The translations under genes and the position numbers were made by a program. Under the pieces are notes generated by a model. That model saw nothing but the letters and a program-made list of their open reading frames with translations. It was not told the DNA's origin and ran no database searches. Of a stretch of 62,065 nt of DNA, positions 24,290 through 34,125 are shown piece by piece; the stretch's first letter is position 1; each line of letters starts with the position of its first letter. This DNA comes from Prevotellaceae bacterium. GTDB taxonomy: Bacteria; Bacteroidota; Bacteroidia; Bacteroidales; Bacteroidaceae. Location: assembly GCA_028723455.1 (NCBI GenBank), contig JAQYEW010000007.1, forward strand, positions 1-62,065, written 5' to 3'.

Positions 24290-25615
24290 TTATTTGCGGG
24301 GAACCACACCGTCGTAGGTAAGGGTTGTCGCCTTCGTGGCGTCGGCCCCGATAGCCGAACCCTGTTCTTCTATCACAGAGGGAATACACTCCGTATTGAA
24401 ATCTTCGGTGGAATTATTGGTGTCCTGCAGGTGCCGGACACCTTTGCTATCCACAAATTGCAATTTGCGGCGAATACTGCGAAAGTATCTTGTCTTGTCT
24501 TTGTCGATATATCCCACATGCGTCCATCCCGCATCCACGGAGGGCGGAAGAATACTCCACAGCCTGCTGCTCTGCACGCTGCAGTTCACTCCATCGACAA
24601 TCCACGCATTGGGAATCTTATAGGCCTGCTGTTGCATGGGGAATGTGCCCTGCGGAAGATACATCGTATAGTAATAGGTATACAGATAGGTTTTAAGATA
24701 TTGCTCCTTGGTGATGTTCTTGGGTATGCGGACAAGAGCGAACGACGTGAAGCCCCTGTTATGCAGGACATAGAAACTCTGCGTGTAGCAATACCACTTG
24801 TCAAGATTGGGCACTGTAGGACTGTCAATATCCAAATGGGTGGGAGAGGTGGACACGTCATACCACTCGAAGTCGGCTTTGCTCAAGTCGAAGGAGTTGG
24901 GATTGGCCACACGATGCTCTATGCCCGTATCGCAAATGAGCAAGGACTCACCCGGCATGACAGGATGGTCCGTCCCATTGCCGGGAATCACGTACAGAGA
25001 CCACACCGTGAAAGTGTCTTTACGAATGTCGGGTGAATAGTCGAAGTAAAGCACCGACTTGAATTTCGACTCGCAAAAGGCCAGTCCGTCGGCATAGAGC
25101 ACGTGATCGGTATTGTTGAATATCTTAATATAGCCGTCGCCGTAATACTGCGACCCCGAAGCACGCAACGTGCCGGAAAAGAAGATTTCCTCGAAGATAA
25201 AATCCTCGTTTGCCGCCGACAGGAACGTCTCTATCTCGAGTTGCTCCGATGTCGCTGTAAGCTCTATGTTCTCGGCCTTGCCTGTGAGACGCCCTTTCAC
25301 CGTGGTCGCCTCCTTACCCTCGCCGTGGTCATAAGTAACGTCTGCAGAATACACACAGTCGTAAAGCCCTTCAGACAGTCGGATACCGTCATGCCGGACA
25401 ACGCTTGTCTTCTCGCCCGACGTAAGATTGGTAAACACCACTTTCTCGGAAACGATCTCCAGATTGTTCACATTTTCCGGATAGCGAACCGTTAGTTTGG
25501 CGGACACCTCCGCGAGAATCTTGTCGTCGCCGCATGATGACAGCAGAACAAGCATAGCGCACGCCAAGACATATATAAAAGCTCTCATATTCTTGTATGA
25601 TCCGTTCATGTTCAT
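24290..25615 (-). CDS. Outer membrane lipoprotein (DUF4876-like)
   Basis: A lipoprotein signal (ACAMLVLLSSCGDD) puts the mature N-terminus at the Cys. Two beta-sandwich-like parts follow. The C-terminal half (GDGYIKIFNNTDHVLYADGL to WSILPPSVDAGWTHVGYI) resembles DUF4876 or lamin-tail-like domains. It is probably surface-exposed and partners the TonB receptor encoded just upstream. Possible starts are 25615, 25609 and 25588; the last gives the shortest clean signal peptide. All lie within 35 bp of the receptor stop. Confidence 0.7.
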   Translation of the reverse strand: MNMNGSYKNMRAFIYVLACAMLVLLSSCGDDKILAEVSAKLTVRYPENVNNLEIVSEKVVFTNLTSGEKTSVVRHDGIRLSEGLYDCVYSADVTYDHGEGKEATTVKGRLTGKAENIELTATSEQLEIETFLSAANEDFIFEEIFFSGTLRASGSQYYGDGYIKIFNNTDHVLYADGLAFCESKFKSVLYFDYSPDIRKDTFTVWSLYVIPGNGTDHPVMPGESLLICDTGIEHRVANPNSFDLSKADFEWYDVSTSPTHLDIDSPTVPNLDKWYCYTQSFYVLHNRGFTSFALVRIPKNITKEQYLKTYLYTYYYTMYLPQGTFPMQQQAYKIPNAWIVDGVNCSVQSSRLWSILPPSVDAGWTHVGYIDKDKTRYFRSIRRKLQFVDSKGVRHLQDTNNSTEDFNTECIPSVIEEQGSAIGADATKATTLTYDGVVPRK

Positions 25616-25622
25616 ATCAATG

Positions 25623-28418
25623 TCAGATTGTGAGATTGGCCTCCACTCCGAAATAGGGAGAGGCATTGCGACGTATCACCTTGCCGTTGGACTTGTAGTC
25701 AGGCAAATAGTCGAGTATTTTGTTGGCAAAAAAAGACAGCCTCATATAACGTCCGATGCGTTTGGTTGCCTTCAGGTTGACAATCATCGACATGGGCACG
25801 GTGAACGGAAGGAACATGTCTTCCTTATAGGTCTGTACCAACTGTTTCAGCAAGACATCCTGCTCGCTTTCCGCCGTATATGGACGCACCTTTCCGTCTG
25901 CCGCCGAAATATAGGCCAAGGGGTAGCCGTTCTTTGCCTGCCTCTTTGTTCTGACGAGCCACATGCACTGCACCGATGTGGTGAATATAAAGCCCCACTC
26001 AGGCACTTGGGTGTCGAAGGTGAAGTTGGTGTTCAGGCGGTCGTTCACCCTCCCGTCATTCCAGTCATAGAGCCCCACATAGTATTCGCTCACCGGCTTG
26101 TTGTCTATCACCGCGCTCACGGGGTCATACATCGGCTGGCTGTTAGTGTAGGTTGTGTGGAACCATGCTCCGCTAACATTGATACGGGTGCGCAAGGCCC
26201 TGATGCGGGCCGAGGTAAACTGCAGTTCGATGCCCTGCTTCACCATCTTGCTGCCATTCGACGCCTGCTGATAACCGTCGAGTACGTGCATGTTGCTGAA
26301 AGGCAGCGTGCGCCAATCGGTCCCCGCCTTCATCTGTGCGGCATCGTACTTCTTGTAATTGTAGTCGTCATAGATGCTCGAATACCTGAATCCTGATGTC
26401 ATCCGCTCATGAAAATAGTCCACGCTCAGCGAGTTCTCCTTCCAATCGATGTCCAGCCTTACCTCCCATTTGCGGTTGCGTGCCGGTGTTATCTGATAGT
26501 TGGTGGGGGATTGCCTGTAGGTCGTCACCACGAAGCGGCTGTCCCGCTCCGGATTTTGGGTGTCGTAATAGGCCAGTTCCAGGAAGTCGCTATAATAGCT
26601 GTCAGGATAAAGATAGTTGAGCGTGGGATTTTTCGTCGTCACTCCCCAGCCCGAGGATATTGCAAAGCGCAACGGACTGCCCGTCAGCGCGACGTAAGGC
26701 AGACGCCAATGCAGGTTGGCACGAGGGTCGGCATAAACCTTGCTGCTCATGGCAAACCTCTTGTCAAGACCCGGCATGGCATTCAGCCGCAAGCCGAACA
26801 TGCCTTCCAGCACGCTGCCCCCTACCCTCGCCGTGAAGTTGTCTTCCCCAAAGGCCGACAGATTCCGTAAAGCGGGAATGTCCCTGTAGCGTCTCGGCCT
26901 TGCCGACCAGCCGTTCACGCTGAGCGGACGGCGCATGTCGTACACCTGCCCCTTACCGAAGTTCTTGGTAAAATCCCAATTGGCTCCCAGCTTCATACGG
27001 TTTTCCACCTTGCCGATGTCGAAGCGCAACAGTCCCTTGGCTTTGAGCCAAGCATTGAACGGCTTGCCGTCGCAAAGATAGTCGGCCACATACTCGGCAT
27101 ATACGGCGGCGGCTTCATGTTCTCCTTCGTCATTGCCTGTGGGCACGATGCCATAACGCTGCGGAGCCACCAGACGTTTTTGGCGCAGACGGTCAAACTG
27201 CTGCGACACCGAGGAGTTGACCTCCAGCTCGCGCAACAGCCCGTTCCGTCTCTTCCACGACAGGCTGTTGGCAAACACCATCCTGTTGAAATTGGACCTG
27301 TATTCGTCGATGCGCCCGTAATTGAGGTCGGGGTCGGCCTTGCTGTTGTCGAAGGACCCCGAATAGTCCAAGGCCGACTCCCACTTCCACTGCGTCTTGG
27401 TTTCGGTGGTTTTCCTGGTAGTATAGCGCAACGAGGCACTCAGCCGTTTGTAGTTTTCGAGATTGTCGGTCGGGTCTGTTTTCGAATCCAGATACCCGAG
27501 ATCCATATTCACCACATGCGAATCGCCGCTACCCAAAGCGATTCCCTTGCCCAGAGAGAAGAGCTTGCTGTAGCCGTCGGCCTTAAAGCGGGAGGACAGG
27601 GGTATTTCGCGACGTATCTTCTTGATTTCCAAAACACCGCTCGTAAGATTGCCGTACTCTGCCGAGGGGATTCCTCTCACCACCTCCACCCTCTCGATAT
27701 CGTCTGTGCCAATCATGCGCATATCCACACCCTTATTGGTAATGTTACGAATGTTCTCCGCGCCGCTGCCCGAAGTGATGTGCTGAGTGTCGGACAGCGG
27801 TGAGAATTGCAGGTTGGCGTCGGTGTTGATAGGCGTGCCGTCCACGACAAACAGTGTGCCGAGCGACGAAATGGCAAAGTTGTTGTTATGATGCAGCACT
27901 CCGCTGGCGGTCATGGTGCCCGTCTCACGCAAGGCAATCGTATTGGCCACACCCATGTTCGGGTCCTTGGAATACCCTCCGGGCAACAGTTCCATAAGGT
28001 CGGAAAGACTGTTGGGCTGGAGCTGGTTCATGGCATCGCGACCGATAACCGACTTGGTAACAAGTCCCCGCGCCTCTTTTGCCGTTACCGCGACTTCGCT
28101 TAATCTCAGGTTGGCCTTAAGACTGACGCGCAATGTCGTGTCCTTTGTGAGAAGCATTTTCTGCAAAAAAACCTCATATCCCACATAGCTTATCTTCACG
28201 ACATAGTCTTCCCTCTCCGCCACATCGATGACAAAACGGCCGTCGCTTCCCGCAAGGGTAGCCCTCGGATGCTTGCCCTGAAAATAAACAGAGGCCGAGG
28301 CAAGCGGTGTCTTGTCCGCGCCATCCAACACGACACCTCTTACCTTTACATAATTTTGGCAGAGGCACAGCGTTGGGAACAAACAGGCAAATATAACAGG
28401 GAAAATCCTTAAATCCAT
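25623..28418 (-). CDS. TonB-dependent outer membrane receptor
   Basis: Signal peptide, then a CarboxypepD_reg-like domain (VKVRGVVLDGADKTPLASAS to about 105), a plug domain (about 115-265, with TLFVVDGTPINTDANLQ and IERVEVVRGIPSAEYGNLTSG) and a 22-strand-type barrel ending VEANLTI. It lacks the SusC-specific features and is not followed by SusD. It heads a five-gene operon. A TAnnTTTG element (TAACTTTG, minus strand, 28459-28466) lies 40 bp before the ATG. The ligand is unknown; the accompanying lipoprotein, barrel and M16 peptidase suggest metal, cofactor or peptide uptake (inference). Confidence 0.9.
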   Translation of the reverse strand: MDLRIFPVIFACLFPTLCLCQNYVKVRGVVLDGADKTPLASASVYFQGKHPRATLAGSDGRFVIDVAEREDYVVKISYVGYEVFLQKMLLTKDTTLRVSLKANLRLSEVAVTAKEARGLVTKSVIGRDAMNQLQPNSLSDLMELLPGGYSKDPNMGVANTIALRETGTMTASGVLHHNNNFAISSLGTLFVVDGTPINTDANLQFSPLSDTQHITSGSGAENIRNITNKGVDMRMIGTDDIERVEVVRGIPSAEYGNLTSGVLEIKKIRREIPLSSRFKADGYSKLFSLGKGIALGSGDSHVVNMDLGYLDSKTDPTDNLENYKRLSASLRYTTRKTTETKTQWKWESALDYSGSFDNSKADPDLNYGRIDEYRSNFNRMVFANSLSWKRRNGLLRELEVNSSVSQQFDRLRQKRLVAPQRYGIVPTGNDEGEHEAAAVYAEYVADYLCDGKPFNAWLKAKGLLRFDIGKVENRMKLGANWDFTKNFGKGQVYDMRRPLSVNGWSARPRRYRDIPALRNLSAFGEDNFTARVGGSVLEGMFGLRLNAMPGLDKRFAMSSKVYADPRANLHWRLPYVALTGSPLRFAISSGWGVTTKNPTLNYLYPDSYYSDFLELAYYDTQNPERDSRFVVTTYRQSPTNYQITPARNRKWEVRLDIDWKENSLSVDYFHERMTSGFRYSSIYDDYNYKKYDAAQMKAGTDWRTLPFSNMHVLDGYQQASNGSKMVKQGIELQFTSARIRALRTRINVSGAWFHTTYTNSQPMYDPVSAVIDNKPVSEYYVGLYDWNDGRVNDRLNTNFTFDTQVPEWGFIFTTSVQCMWLVRTKRQAKNGYPLAYISAADGKVRPYTAESEQDVLLKQLVQTYKEDMFLPFTVPMSMIVNLKATKRIGRYMRLSFFANKILDYLPDYKSNGKVIRRNASPYFGVEANLTI

Positions 28419-28595
28419 CGAAATAGCAGATACATCCTTTTAAGTTATTTTACATTTACAAAGTTATCTGCATTTGGATTAGCAAACAATACCCAAAAAT
28501 ATCGATTTCTCGGACGGATTCCTTTCTACAATAATGGTAATCAATGATTGTGTATGTCGACGGGGAGAGGAACCTTCGCAAAAAAATGAAAGCCA

Positions 28596-28629
28596 AGCGC
28601 CCGCTTTTACGACTTGGCAAAAGCGGGCG
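28596..28629 (-). terminator. Terminator of the secA operon
   Basis: GCGCCCGCTTTT (28596-28607) and AAAAGCGGGCGC (28618-28629) form a perfect 12-bp stem with a 10-nt loop. On the minus strand it is followed by a TTTTTTT run. It sits 28 bp after the stop of the last gene of the operon. Between it and the TonB receptor promoter there is only AT-rich DNA. Confidence 0.8.
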
Positions 28630-28656
28630 CCTGGCAGTATGGGAAGCATCCTCCCC

Positions 28657-29082
28657 TTAGGATTTCATCAGCTGGTCCAGGAAGCTGTTGAGGTCCTTGT
28701 CCAGACCCTCGAGCAGGCTGCCCGAGAGGATGAGGGAATCGTCGTCGACCAGATAGATGTCGCGCAACGTCTCATGGTCCTCGTCCACCAGGACAAAGTA
28801 GAAGGGATGCATGATGTTCATGTGATTCACCACGTCGTGGCGCAACTCGGAGAGCGCTTCACGGATTTCCTCGGCGGCGGTGTCATAGAAGTCATCGTCC
28901 TTGCCTATCCACTGTTCTATCACGACGCGCGTCAGTTCCACGTCGTCGTCGTTGAAGGCCAGCAGTTCGCCCGACTGGGGTTTCACCTGGAGGTGGATGT
29001 CGGTGAGCACTGCCGCTGCCGAAGCAGGGAACTTGTCGGCTATCTTGCGGATAGCACGCTGGATTTGCTGATTGCTATTCAT
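28657..29082 (-). CDS. Small acidic conserved protein encoded after secA
   Basis: I do not recognise a named domain. The 141 residues are soluble and strongly acidic in the C-terminal half (VDEDHETLRDIYLVDDDSLI). A helical N-terminus contains IQRAIRKIADKFPASAAAV, and no signal peptide is present. It follows secA by 12 bp and is probably co-transcribed with it, which hints at a cytoplasmic role but does not prove any link to secretion. Confidence 0.6.
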   Translation of the reverse strand: MNSNQQIQRAIRKIADKFPASAAAVLTDIHLQVKPQSGELLAFNDDDVELTRVVIEQWIGKDDDFYDTAAEEIREALSELRHDVVNHMNIMHPFYFVLVDEDHETLRDIYLVDDDSLILSGSLLEGLDKDLNSFLDQLMKS

Positions 29083-29094
29083 GGCTATGTAGGA

Positions 29095-32000
29095 TTAAAG
29101 GTTCGCTCCGTGGCAGTTCTTGAACTTCTTGCCGCTGCCGCAGGGACAGGGGTCGTTGCGTCCGGGCAGCTGACGTGCCTGAACGGGCTGTTGGGGAACG
29201 GCCTGACGGGTATCCTGTTGCTGCGCGCTTCGCTGTTCGGGGTCGGTCAGGTCTTCGCGGCTTTCGGTGTATTCAGGCTCCTTGCGGCGGCGTTCCTCGG
29301 CGGGTGCCTGCTGGGGCTGTTGCAGTTCGGGAATCATGCCACGCATGAGGATGCTCACGGTGCGGTCGTTGATTTTGTTCACCATGTTGTCGAAGAGTTT
29401 CACGCTCTCCAGCTTGAAGATCAGGAGGGGGTCCTTCTGTTCGTAGCTGGCATTCTGCACGCTGTGGCGCAGTTCGTCCAAGAGGCGGAGGTTTTCCTTC
29501 CATGCCTCGTCGATGGTGTGCAGCAGGATGGTCTTCTCGAAGGCCTTGACAACCTCGTGGCCGTTGGTTTCATAGGCGCGCTTGATGTCCACGGCGATCT
29601 GATACAGGTGGCGGCCATCCACGATGGGCACGCGGATCATCTCGAAAGCGGGGGCGTTGGGATCCTCGACGATCTGCTTGATCACCTGATGGGCATTGCC
29701 GGCCATCACGCCCGTCTTCATCTTGAAGCGGTCCATCACGGCCTCGTAGGCCTTCTCCGCCAGGTCGTTGAGCTTGGTATTCTCCATGTCAGCCTCGGTG
29801 AAGGGCACTTCCATGGCGAAAATCTCCAGAAAGCTTTCCTTGCATCCCTTGTAGTCGCTGTTTTCCAGAATGTTCACGACGCGGTCCCAGATCATGTCGG
29901 CGATGTCCATGCCGATGCGTTCGCCCATGAGGGCGTGGCGGCGTTTCTCGTAGATGACGGTACGCTGCTTGTTCATCACGTCGTCATATTCCAGGAGGCG
30001 CTTACGCACACCGAAATGGTTTTCCTCCACCTTCTTCTGGGCGCGCTCGATGCTGCTGGAAATCATGGGGTGTTCGATCATCTCGCCTTCCTCGAAACCG
30101 AGGCGGTCCATCACCTTGGCAATGCGCTCGCTGGCGAAGAGGCGCATGAGCTTGTCCTCCAAAGAAACGAAGAACACGCTGCTGCCGGGGTCGCCCTGAC
30201 GACCGGCACGGCCGCGCAGCTGGCGGTCCACACGGCGGCTTTCATGCCGCTCGGTGCCGATGATGGCCAAACCGCCGGCCTCCTTCACGGCATCGCTCAG
30301 TTTGATGTCCGTACCACGGCCTGCCATGTTCGTGGCAATGGTTACGGCGCCCAGCATGCCCTGACGCTCGACGCGCTCGCCATTCTCGTCCGTAACATAG
30401 TAGGTGCCTGGGGTGCTTTGTCCCGCCAGGGCCACGATGTCGGCCTCCTTCTGGTGGAGCTTGGCGTTCAGCACCTGATGGGGCACCTTACGCATTTGCA
30501 GCATCTTGGACAGCAGTTCGCTGATTTCCACGCTTGTGGTGCCCACCAGCACGGGGCGTCCGCTGTTGCGCATCAGCTCCACTTCCTTGATGACGGCGTT
30601 GTATTTCTCGCGCTGCGTCTTGTAGACGCGGTCGTTCATGTCGTTGCGCGCGATGGGGCGGTTGGTGGGAATCTCCACCACATCCAGCTTGTAGATGTCC
30701 CAGAACTCGCCGGCCTCCGTGATGGCCGTACCCGTCATGCCCGCCAGTTTGTGGTACATACGGAAATAATTCTGAAGGGTGATGGTGGCGAAGGTCTGTG
30801 TGGCGGCCTGCACCTTGACGTGCTCCTTGGCCTCCACGGCCTGGTGCAGTCCGTCGCTCCAGCGGCGTCCTTCCATGATACGTCCTGTCTGCTCGTCCAC
30901 GATCTTCACCTCGCCGTTCATGATCACGTATTCCTCGTTGAGGTTGAACATGGCGTAGGCCTTGAGCAGCTGCTGGATGGTGTGTACGCGCTCGCTCTTG
31001 ATGGCGTATTCCGTGTACAGCTTATCTTTCTTCTCCAGGCGTTCCTCGTCGCTGATGGTGGTGTCGCCCTCGAGCTGGCTCATAAGGGTGGTGATGTCGG
31101 GCAGCACGAAGAGGTCGGAATCGTTCACCTGCTGTGCCAGCCACTCGTTACCCTTGTCGGTCAGGTCGGCACTGTTTTGCTTCTCTTCAACAACGAAGTA
31201 CAGGGGCTCTACAGCCTCGGGCATGCGCTTGTTGTTGTTCTCCATATAGATTTCCTCGGTCTTCAGCATGCCCGCCTTGATGCCGGGTTCGCTGAGGTAC
31301 TTGATGAGGGGCTTGTTCTTGGGCAGGGCCTTGTGGCTGCGGTAGAGTGCCAGGAAGCCCTGCTCGATCATCGCCTGGTCGTTGCTCTGCGTGCCGTTGC
31401 TGATGAGCTGCTTCGCCTCGGCCAGATACTGCGTGGCCAGCTGACGCTGTACGTTCACCAGCTTCTCCACCAGGGGCTGATACTCCTCGAAGAGCTGCTC
31501 CTCGCCCTGGGGCACAGGGCCTGAGATGATCAGGGGCGTACGCGCGTCATCCACGAGCACGCTATCCACCTCGTCCACGATGGCATAATTGTGGATGCGC
31601 TGCACGAGGTCGCGGGGGTCGGTGGCCATGTTATCACGCAGATAGTCGAAGCCGAACTCGTTGTTCGTTCCGAAGGTGATGTCCGCCATATAAGCCTTGC
31701 GACGGGCGTCGCTGTTGGGCTGGTGCTTGTCGATGCAGTCCACGCTCAGGCCGTGGAACATATAAAGCGGGCCCATCCATTCGGAGTCGCGCTTGGCCAG
31801 GTAGTCGTTCACCGTAACGACATGCACGCCGTTGCCCGTAAGCGCATTCAGGAAGACGGGCAGCGTTGCCACGAGGGTCTTACCCTCACCCGTGGCCATC
31901 TCGGCAATCTTGCCCTGATGCAGAACGGTGCCGCCGAACAGCTGTACATCGTAATGCACCATGTTCCATGCAAGCTCGTTGCCGCCTGCCACCCAATGAT

Positions 32001-32466
32001 TGTGGTAGATAGCCTTGTCGCCGTCGATGTCCACGAAGTCGTGTTTGGCGGCCAGTTCGCGGTCAAAGTCGTTCGCCGTTACCACTACGTCGCCCTGCTG
32101 CGTCAAACGCTCTGCAGTGCTCTTCACGATGGCGAAGGCCTGGGCGCGCACTTCGTTCAGGGCGGTCTCCAGGACCTCCAGGACTTCCTTCTCCAGCTTG
32201 TCAATCTGGGTGAAGAGAGGCGCACGGTCCTGGATTTCCGTTGCCTCGATCTTTTCTTTGATGTCGGCAATCTGCTTGCGCAGGTCGGCAGGCGCGTTCT
32301 GCACCTGCTCCCGGATCTGCGCGCTCAGGGCACGCAATTCGTCGTTGCTGAGTGCCTGTATCTGGGGATAGATCGCCGTAACCTCTTCAACGAGGGGCTG
32401 GATGGCCTTCAGGTCGCGGCTGGCTTTGTTGCCAAAAATAGAACTTAGGAATGATATGAAACTCAT
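29095..32466 (-). CDS. secA: Preprotein translocase ATPase SecA
   Basis: The motor of the Sec pathway. Visible are [20 protein letters not shown] (Walker A), [19 protein letters not shown] (DEAD-type box), [32 protein letters not shown] (motif VI region) and the C-terminal zinc-binding tail [16 protein letters not shown]. At 1123 residues it is longer than E. coli SecA (901), as is usual for Bacteroidota, partly through an insert in the first nucleotide-binding domain. It couples ATP hydrolysis to export through SecYEG. It is third in an operon behind a DUF4105 gene and a pseudo-phosphatase gene, 63 bp after the latter. Confidence 0.98.
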   Translation of the reverse strand: MSFISFLSSIFGNKASRDLKAIQPLVEEVTAIYPQIQALSNDELRALSAQIREQVQNAPADLRKQIADIKEKIEATEIQDRAPLFTQIDKLEKEVLEVLETALNEVRAQAFAIVKSTAERLTQQGDVVVTANDFDRELAAKHDFVDIDGDKAIYHNHWVAGGNELAWNMVHYDVQLFGGTVLHQGKIAEMATGEGKTLVATLPVFLNALTGNGVHVVTVNDYLAKRDSEWMGPLYMFHGLSVDCIDKHQPNSDARRKAYMADITFGTNNEFGFDYLRDNMATDPRDLVQRIHNYAIVDEVDSVLVDDARTPLIISGPVPQGEEQLFEEYQPLVEKLVNVQRQLATQYLAEAKQLISNGTQSNDQAMIEQGFLALYRSHKALPKNKPLIKYLSEPGIKAGMLKTEEIYMENNNKRMPEAVEPLYFVVEEKQNSADLTDKGNEWLAQQVNDSDLFVLPDITTLMSQLEGDTTISDEERLEKKDKLYTEYAIKSERVHTIQQLLKAYAMFNLNEEYVIMNGEVKIVDEQTGRIMEGRRWSDGLHQAVEAKEHVKVQAATQTFATITLQNYFRMYHKLAGMTGTAITEAGEFWDIYKLDVVEIPTNRPIARNDMNDRVYKTQREKYNAVIKEVELMRNSGRPVLVGTTSVEISELLSKMLQMRKVPHQVLNAKLHQKEADIVALAGQSTPGTYYVTDENGERVERQGMLGAVTIATNMAGRGTDIKLSDAVKEAGGLAIIGTERHESRRVDRQLRGRAGRQGDPGSSVFFVSLEDKLMRLFASERIAKVMDRLGFEEGEMIEHPMISSSIERAQKKVEENHFGVRKRLLEYDDVMNKQRTVIYEKRRHALMGERIGMDIADMIWDRVVNILENSDYKGCKESFLEIFAMEVPFTEADMENTKLNDLAEKAYEAVMDRFKMKTGVMAGNAHQVIKQIVEDPNAPAFEMIRVPIVDGRHLYQIAVDIKRAYETNGHEVVKAFEKTILLHTIDEAWKENLRLLDELRHSVQNASYEQKDPLLIFKLESVKLFDNMVNKINDRTVSILMRGMIPELQQPQQAPAEERRRKEPEYTESREDLTDPEQRSAQQQDTRQAVPQQPVQARQLPGRNDPCPCGSGKKFKNCHGANL

Positions 32467-32529
32467 TATTATGTTTGTTATTTCGTTATTGGAATGGGCA
32501 TCAGGCGCGATGCCGTTAGTCGGTATGTA

Positions 32530-34125
32530 TTATTGCAGGGGCATTTGCATGCTGGCGTTCGGCGCCCGTATGCGCAGATGCGCCGAGATGGTAGGCGCGA
32601 CGCGGTCCACGGTTACGGGAGTGTTGACGATCTCGTGTTCAATGTTGGTCCCCAGGAAGAAGAGGGGGAAGGGCAGATAGCCGTCGCGCGTCAGCGAGCG
32701 CTGGTTGTGCGTGTCGTGCACCAGCTGCCATCCGGGAGCCACCTGCACCAGAATATCGCCCGAGCAACGGGGGTTATAGGCGTTGCGCAGGCGGTCGACA
32801 CCCGTCTGTCCCGCGCCCATCAAGAGGCGCTGGCTGGTGAAGACATCGCGCACACCGCTCAACTGCAACAGGAAGGCCTGGCTGCGGTCCAGGAGTTCGG
32901 ACAGGCTGACGCCCCTGTTCTCTATGAGTTTCTGGTTGACATAGATATGATTTCCGTAGCTGGCTTCAATCCATTGTGCCTGGCCATAGACGGCCGAGAG
33001 GTACATGTTGAGCAGCATGTGGGCACGGCTGATATTGAACTCTCCCGAAGGGATGCGGTAGCGGCGCAGGTCTTCCTCGTCCTGCCGCGCCATCGCAGAG
33101 CCGGTGCCCGTAAGCACGAAGAGGGCGCGTCCCTTGCCCACCTTTTCCTCCACGCGCTGCATGAGCAAAGCCAGCTGCGCATCCAGGCGCACATAGGTGT
33201 CTTGCAGTTCCATGGCACTCGCGCCCAGCGACTGCTGGTCGTAGGTGCCGGCGTAATAAGTAAGGCTGAGCAGGTCGGGAACGGCATCAATGCCCACCAG
33301 GGTGTTCCTGAGCACGTGCTGCGCCATGTTCGTTACCTCCTCGTTCACCAGGCCGCTGGCCTTGAACTGGCGGAAACGACGCTCGCCCTTGAACGTGTGT
33401 CTGAAGGCCTTGCCGCCCTTGTTCATCTGGCCGCCCGCCAGAAAATAGTTGTAGCTGCCCGTCAGTTCGTTGACGGGCTGCCACGTCAGCTGTGCAATCT
33501 GCTGTTGCAGGTTGCGGCTGTTGTTGTAATAACCCAGCCAGGCCGGTGCGCTGCCGTAGTAGCTGGTGGTGCACCAGCCGCCCGTCTGGTCGCTGATCCA
33601 GAAAGCCCCGTCGGCGGCATGCCCTGCGCCCAGCACGGCGGCGTCGCTCGTCGGCGCCACGCTATACACCAAGGCACGGCCCTGTGTGGCCACCTTCAGT
33701 TCGTCCGACAGCGTGCTTACCAGCAGATGCGTGGGAGCCACGCGCTCCGCTGTGCCGTGGCCGGCGTATTGGCGGTCGTCAACGCAATGGACGGGTTGCA
33801 GATTCTCGCGGCTGAGCCAGCGTTCGCCCACGATGCCATGGTCGTAGGGCGAGGTGCCCGTCATCAGGCTGGCGATGGCGCTGGCGCGGTCGGGCGAGGC
33901 GAAAGGATATTGCGCACGCGTAAAGGCACGGCCTTCGCGCATGAGACGCGCAAAGCCTTCCTGACCGTAAAGGGGCAAGAAGGCCTGCATATAATCCGTG
34001 CGCAACTGGTCCACGACAATGCTGACGACCAAGCGGGGCACTTCGGGCGCCACCTGGCCATTCATCTCCATCACTGCCATCAGGGCAATGAGGCTGCTCA
34101 GCAATCGCTGTGTTCTCGTTGTCAC
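32530..34125 (-). CDS. PafA-type alkaline phosphatase superfamily protein, apparently inactive
   Basis: A signal peptide is followed by the alkaline phosphatase superfamily fold of PafA: VVSIVVDQLRTDYM, TGTSPYDHGIVGERW, SAMELQDTYVRLD, a vestigial SGDI...PGW segment and a final VDRVAPTISAHLRI. The metal ligands are gone. The usual DxxGH before the ELQDTY block reads TYDQQS, the ADHG block reads GTGS, the nucleophile Thr segment reads SPDRASAIAS, and the late HG pair is missing. Only the first Asp remains. The protein is full length (531), so it is probably a structural or ligand-binding pseudoenzyme rather than a decayed gene. It overlaps the DUF4105 stop by 4 bp. Confidence 0.75.
   Translation of the reverse strand: MTTRTQRLLSSLIALMAVMEMNGQVAPEVPRLVVSIVVDQLRTDYMQAFLPLYGQEGFARLMREGRAFTRAQYPFASPDRASAIASLMTGTSPYDHGIVGERWLSRENLQPVHCVDDRQYAGHGTAERVAPTHLLVSTLSDELKVATQGRALVYSVAPTSDAAVLGAGHAADGAFWISDQTGGWCTTSYYGSAPAWLGYYNNSRNLQQQIAQLTWQPVNELTGSYNYFLAGGQMNKGGKAFRHTFKGERRFRQFKASGLVNEEVTNMAQHVLRNTLVGIDAVPDLLSLTYYAGTYDQQSLGASAMELQDTYVRLDAQLALLMQRVEEKVGKGRALFVLTGTGSAMARQDEEDLRRYRIPSGEFNISRAHMLLNMYLSAVYGQAQWIEASYGNHIYVNQKLIENRGVSLSELLDRSQAFLLQLSGVRDVFTSQRLLMGAGQTGVDRLRNAYNPRCSGDILVQVAPGWQLVHDTHNQRSLTRDGYLPFPLFFLGTNIEHEIVNTPVTVDRVAPTISAHLRIRAPNASMQMPLQ

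Noticed and set aside
28534..31524. 996-codon open frame on the plus strand across secA
   Set aside because: It lies opposite secA, is His/Val/Leu-rich with no domain and arises from the high GC and codon bias of secA. The minus strand encodes unmistakable SecA.
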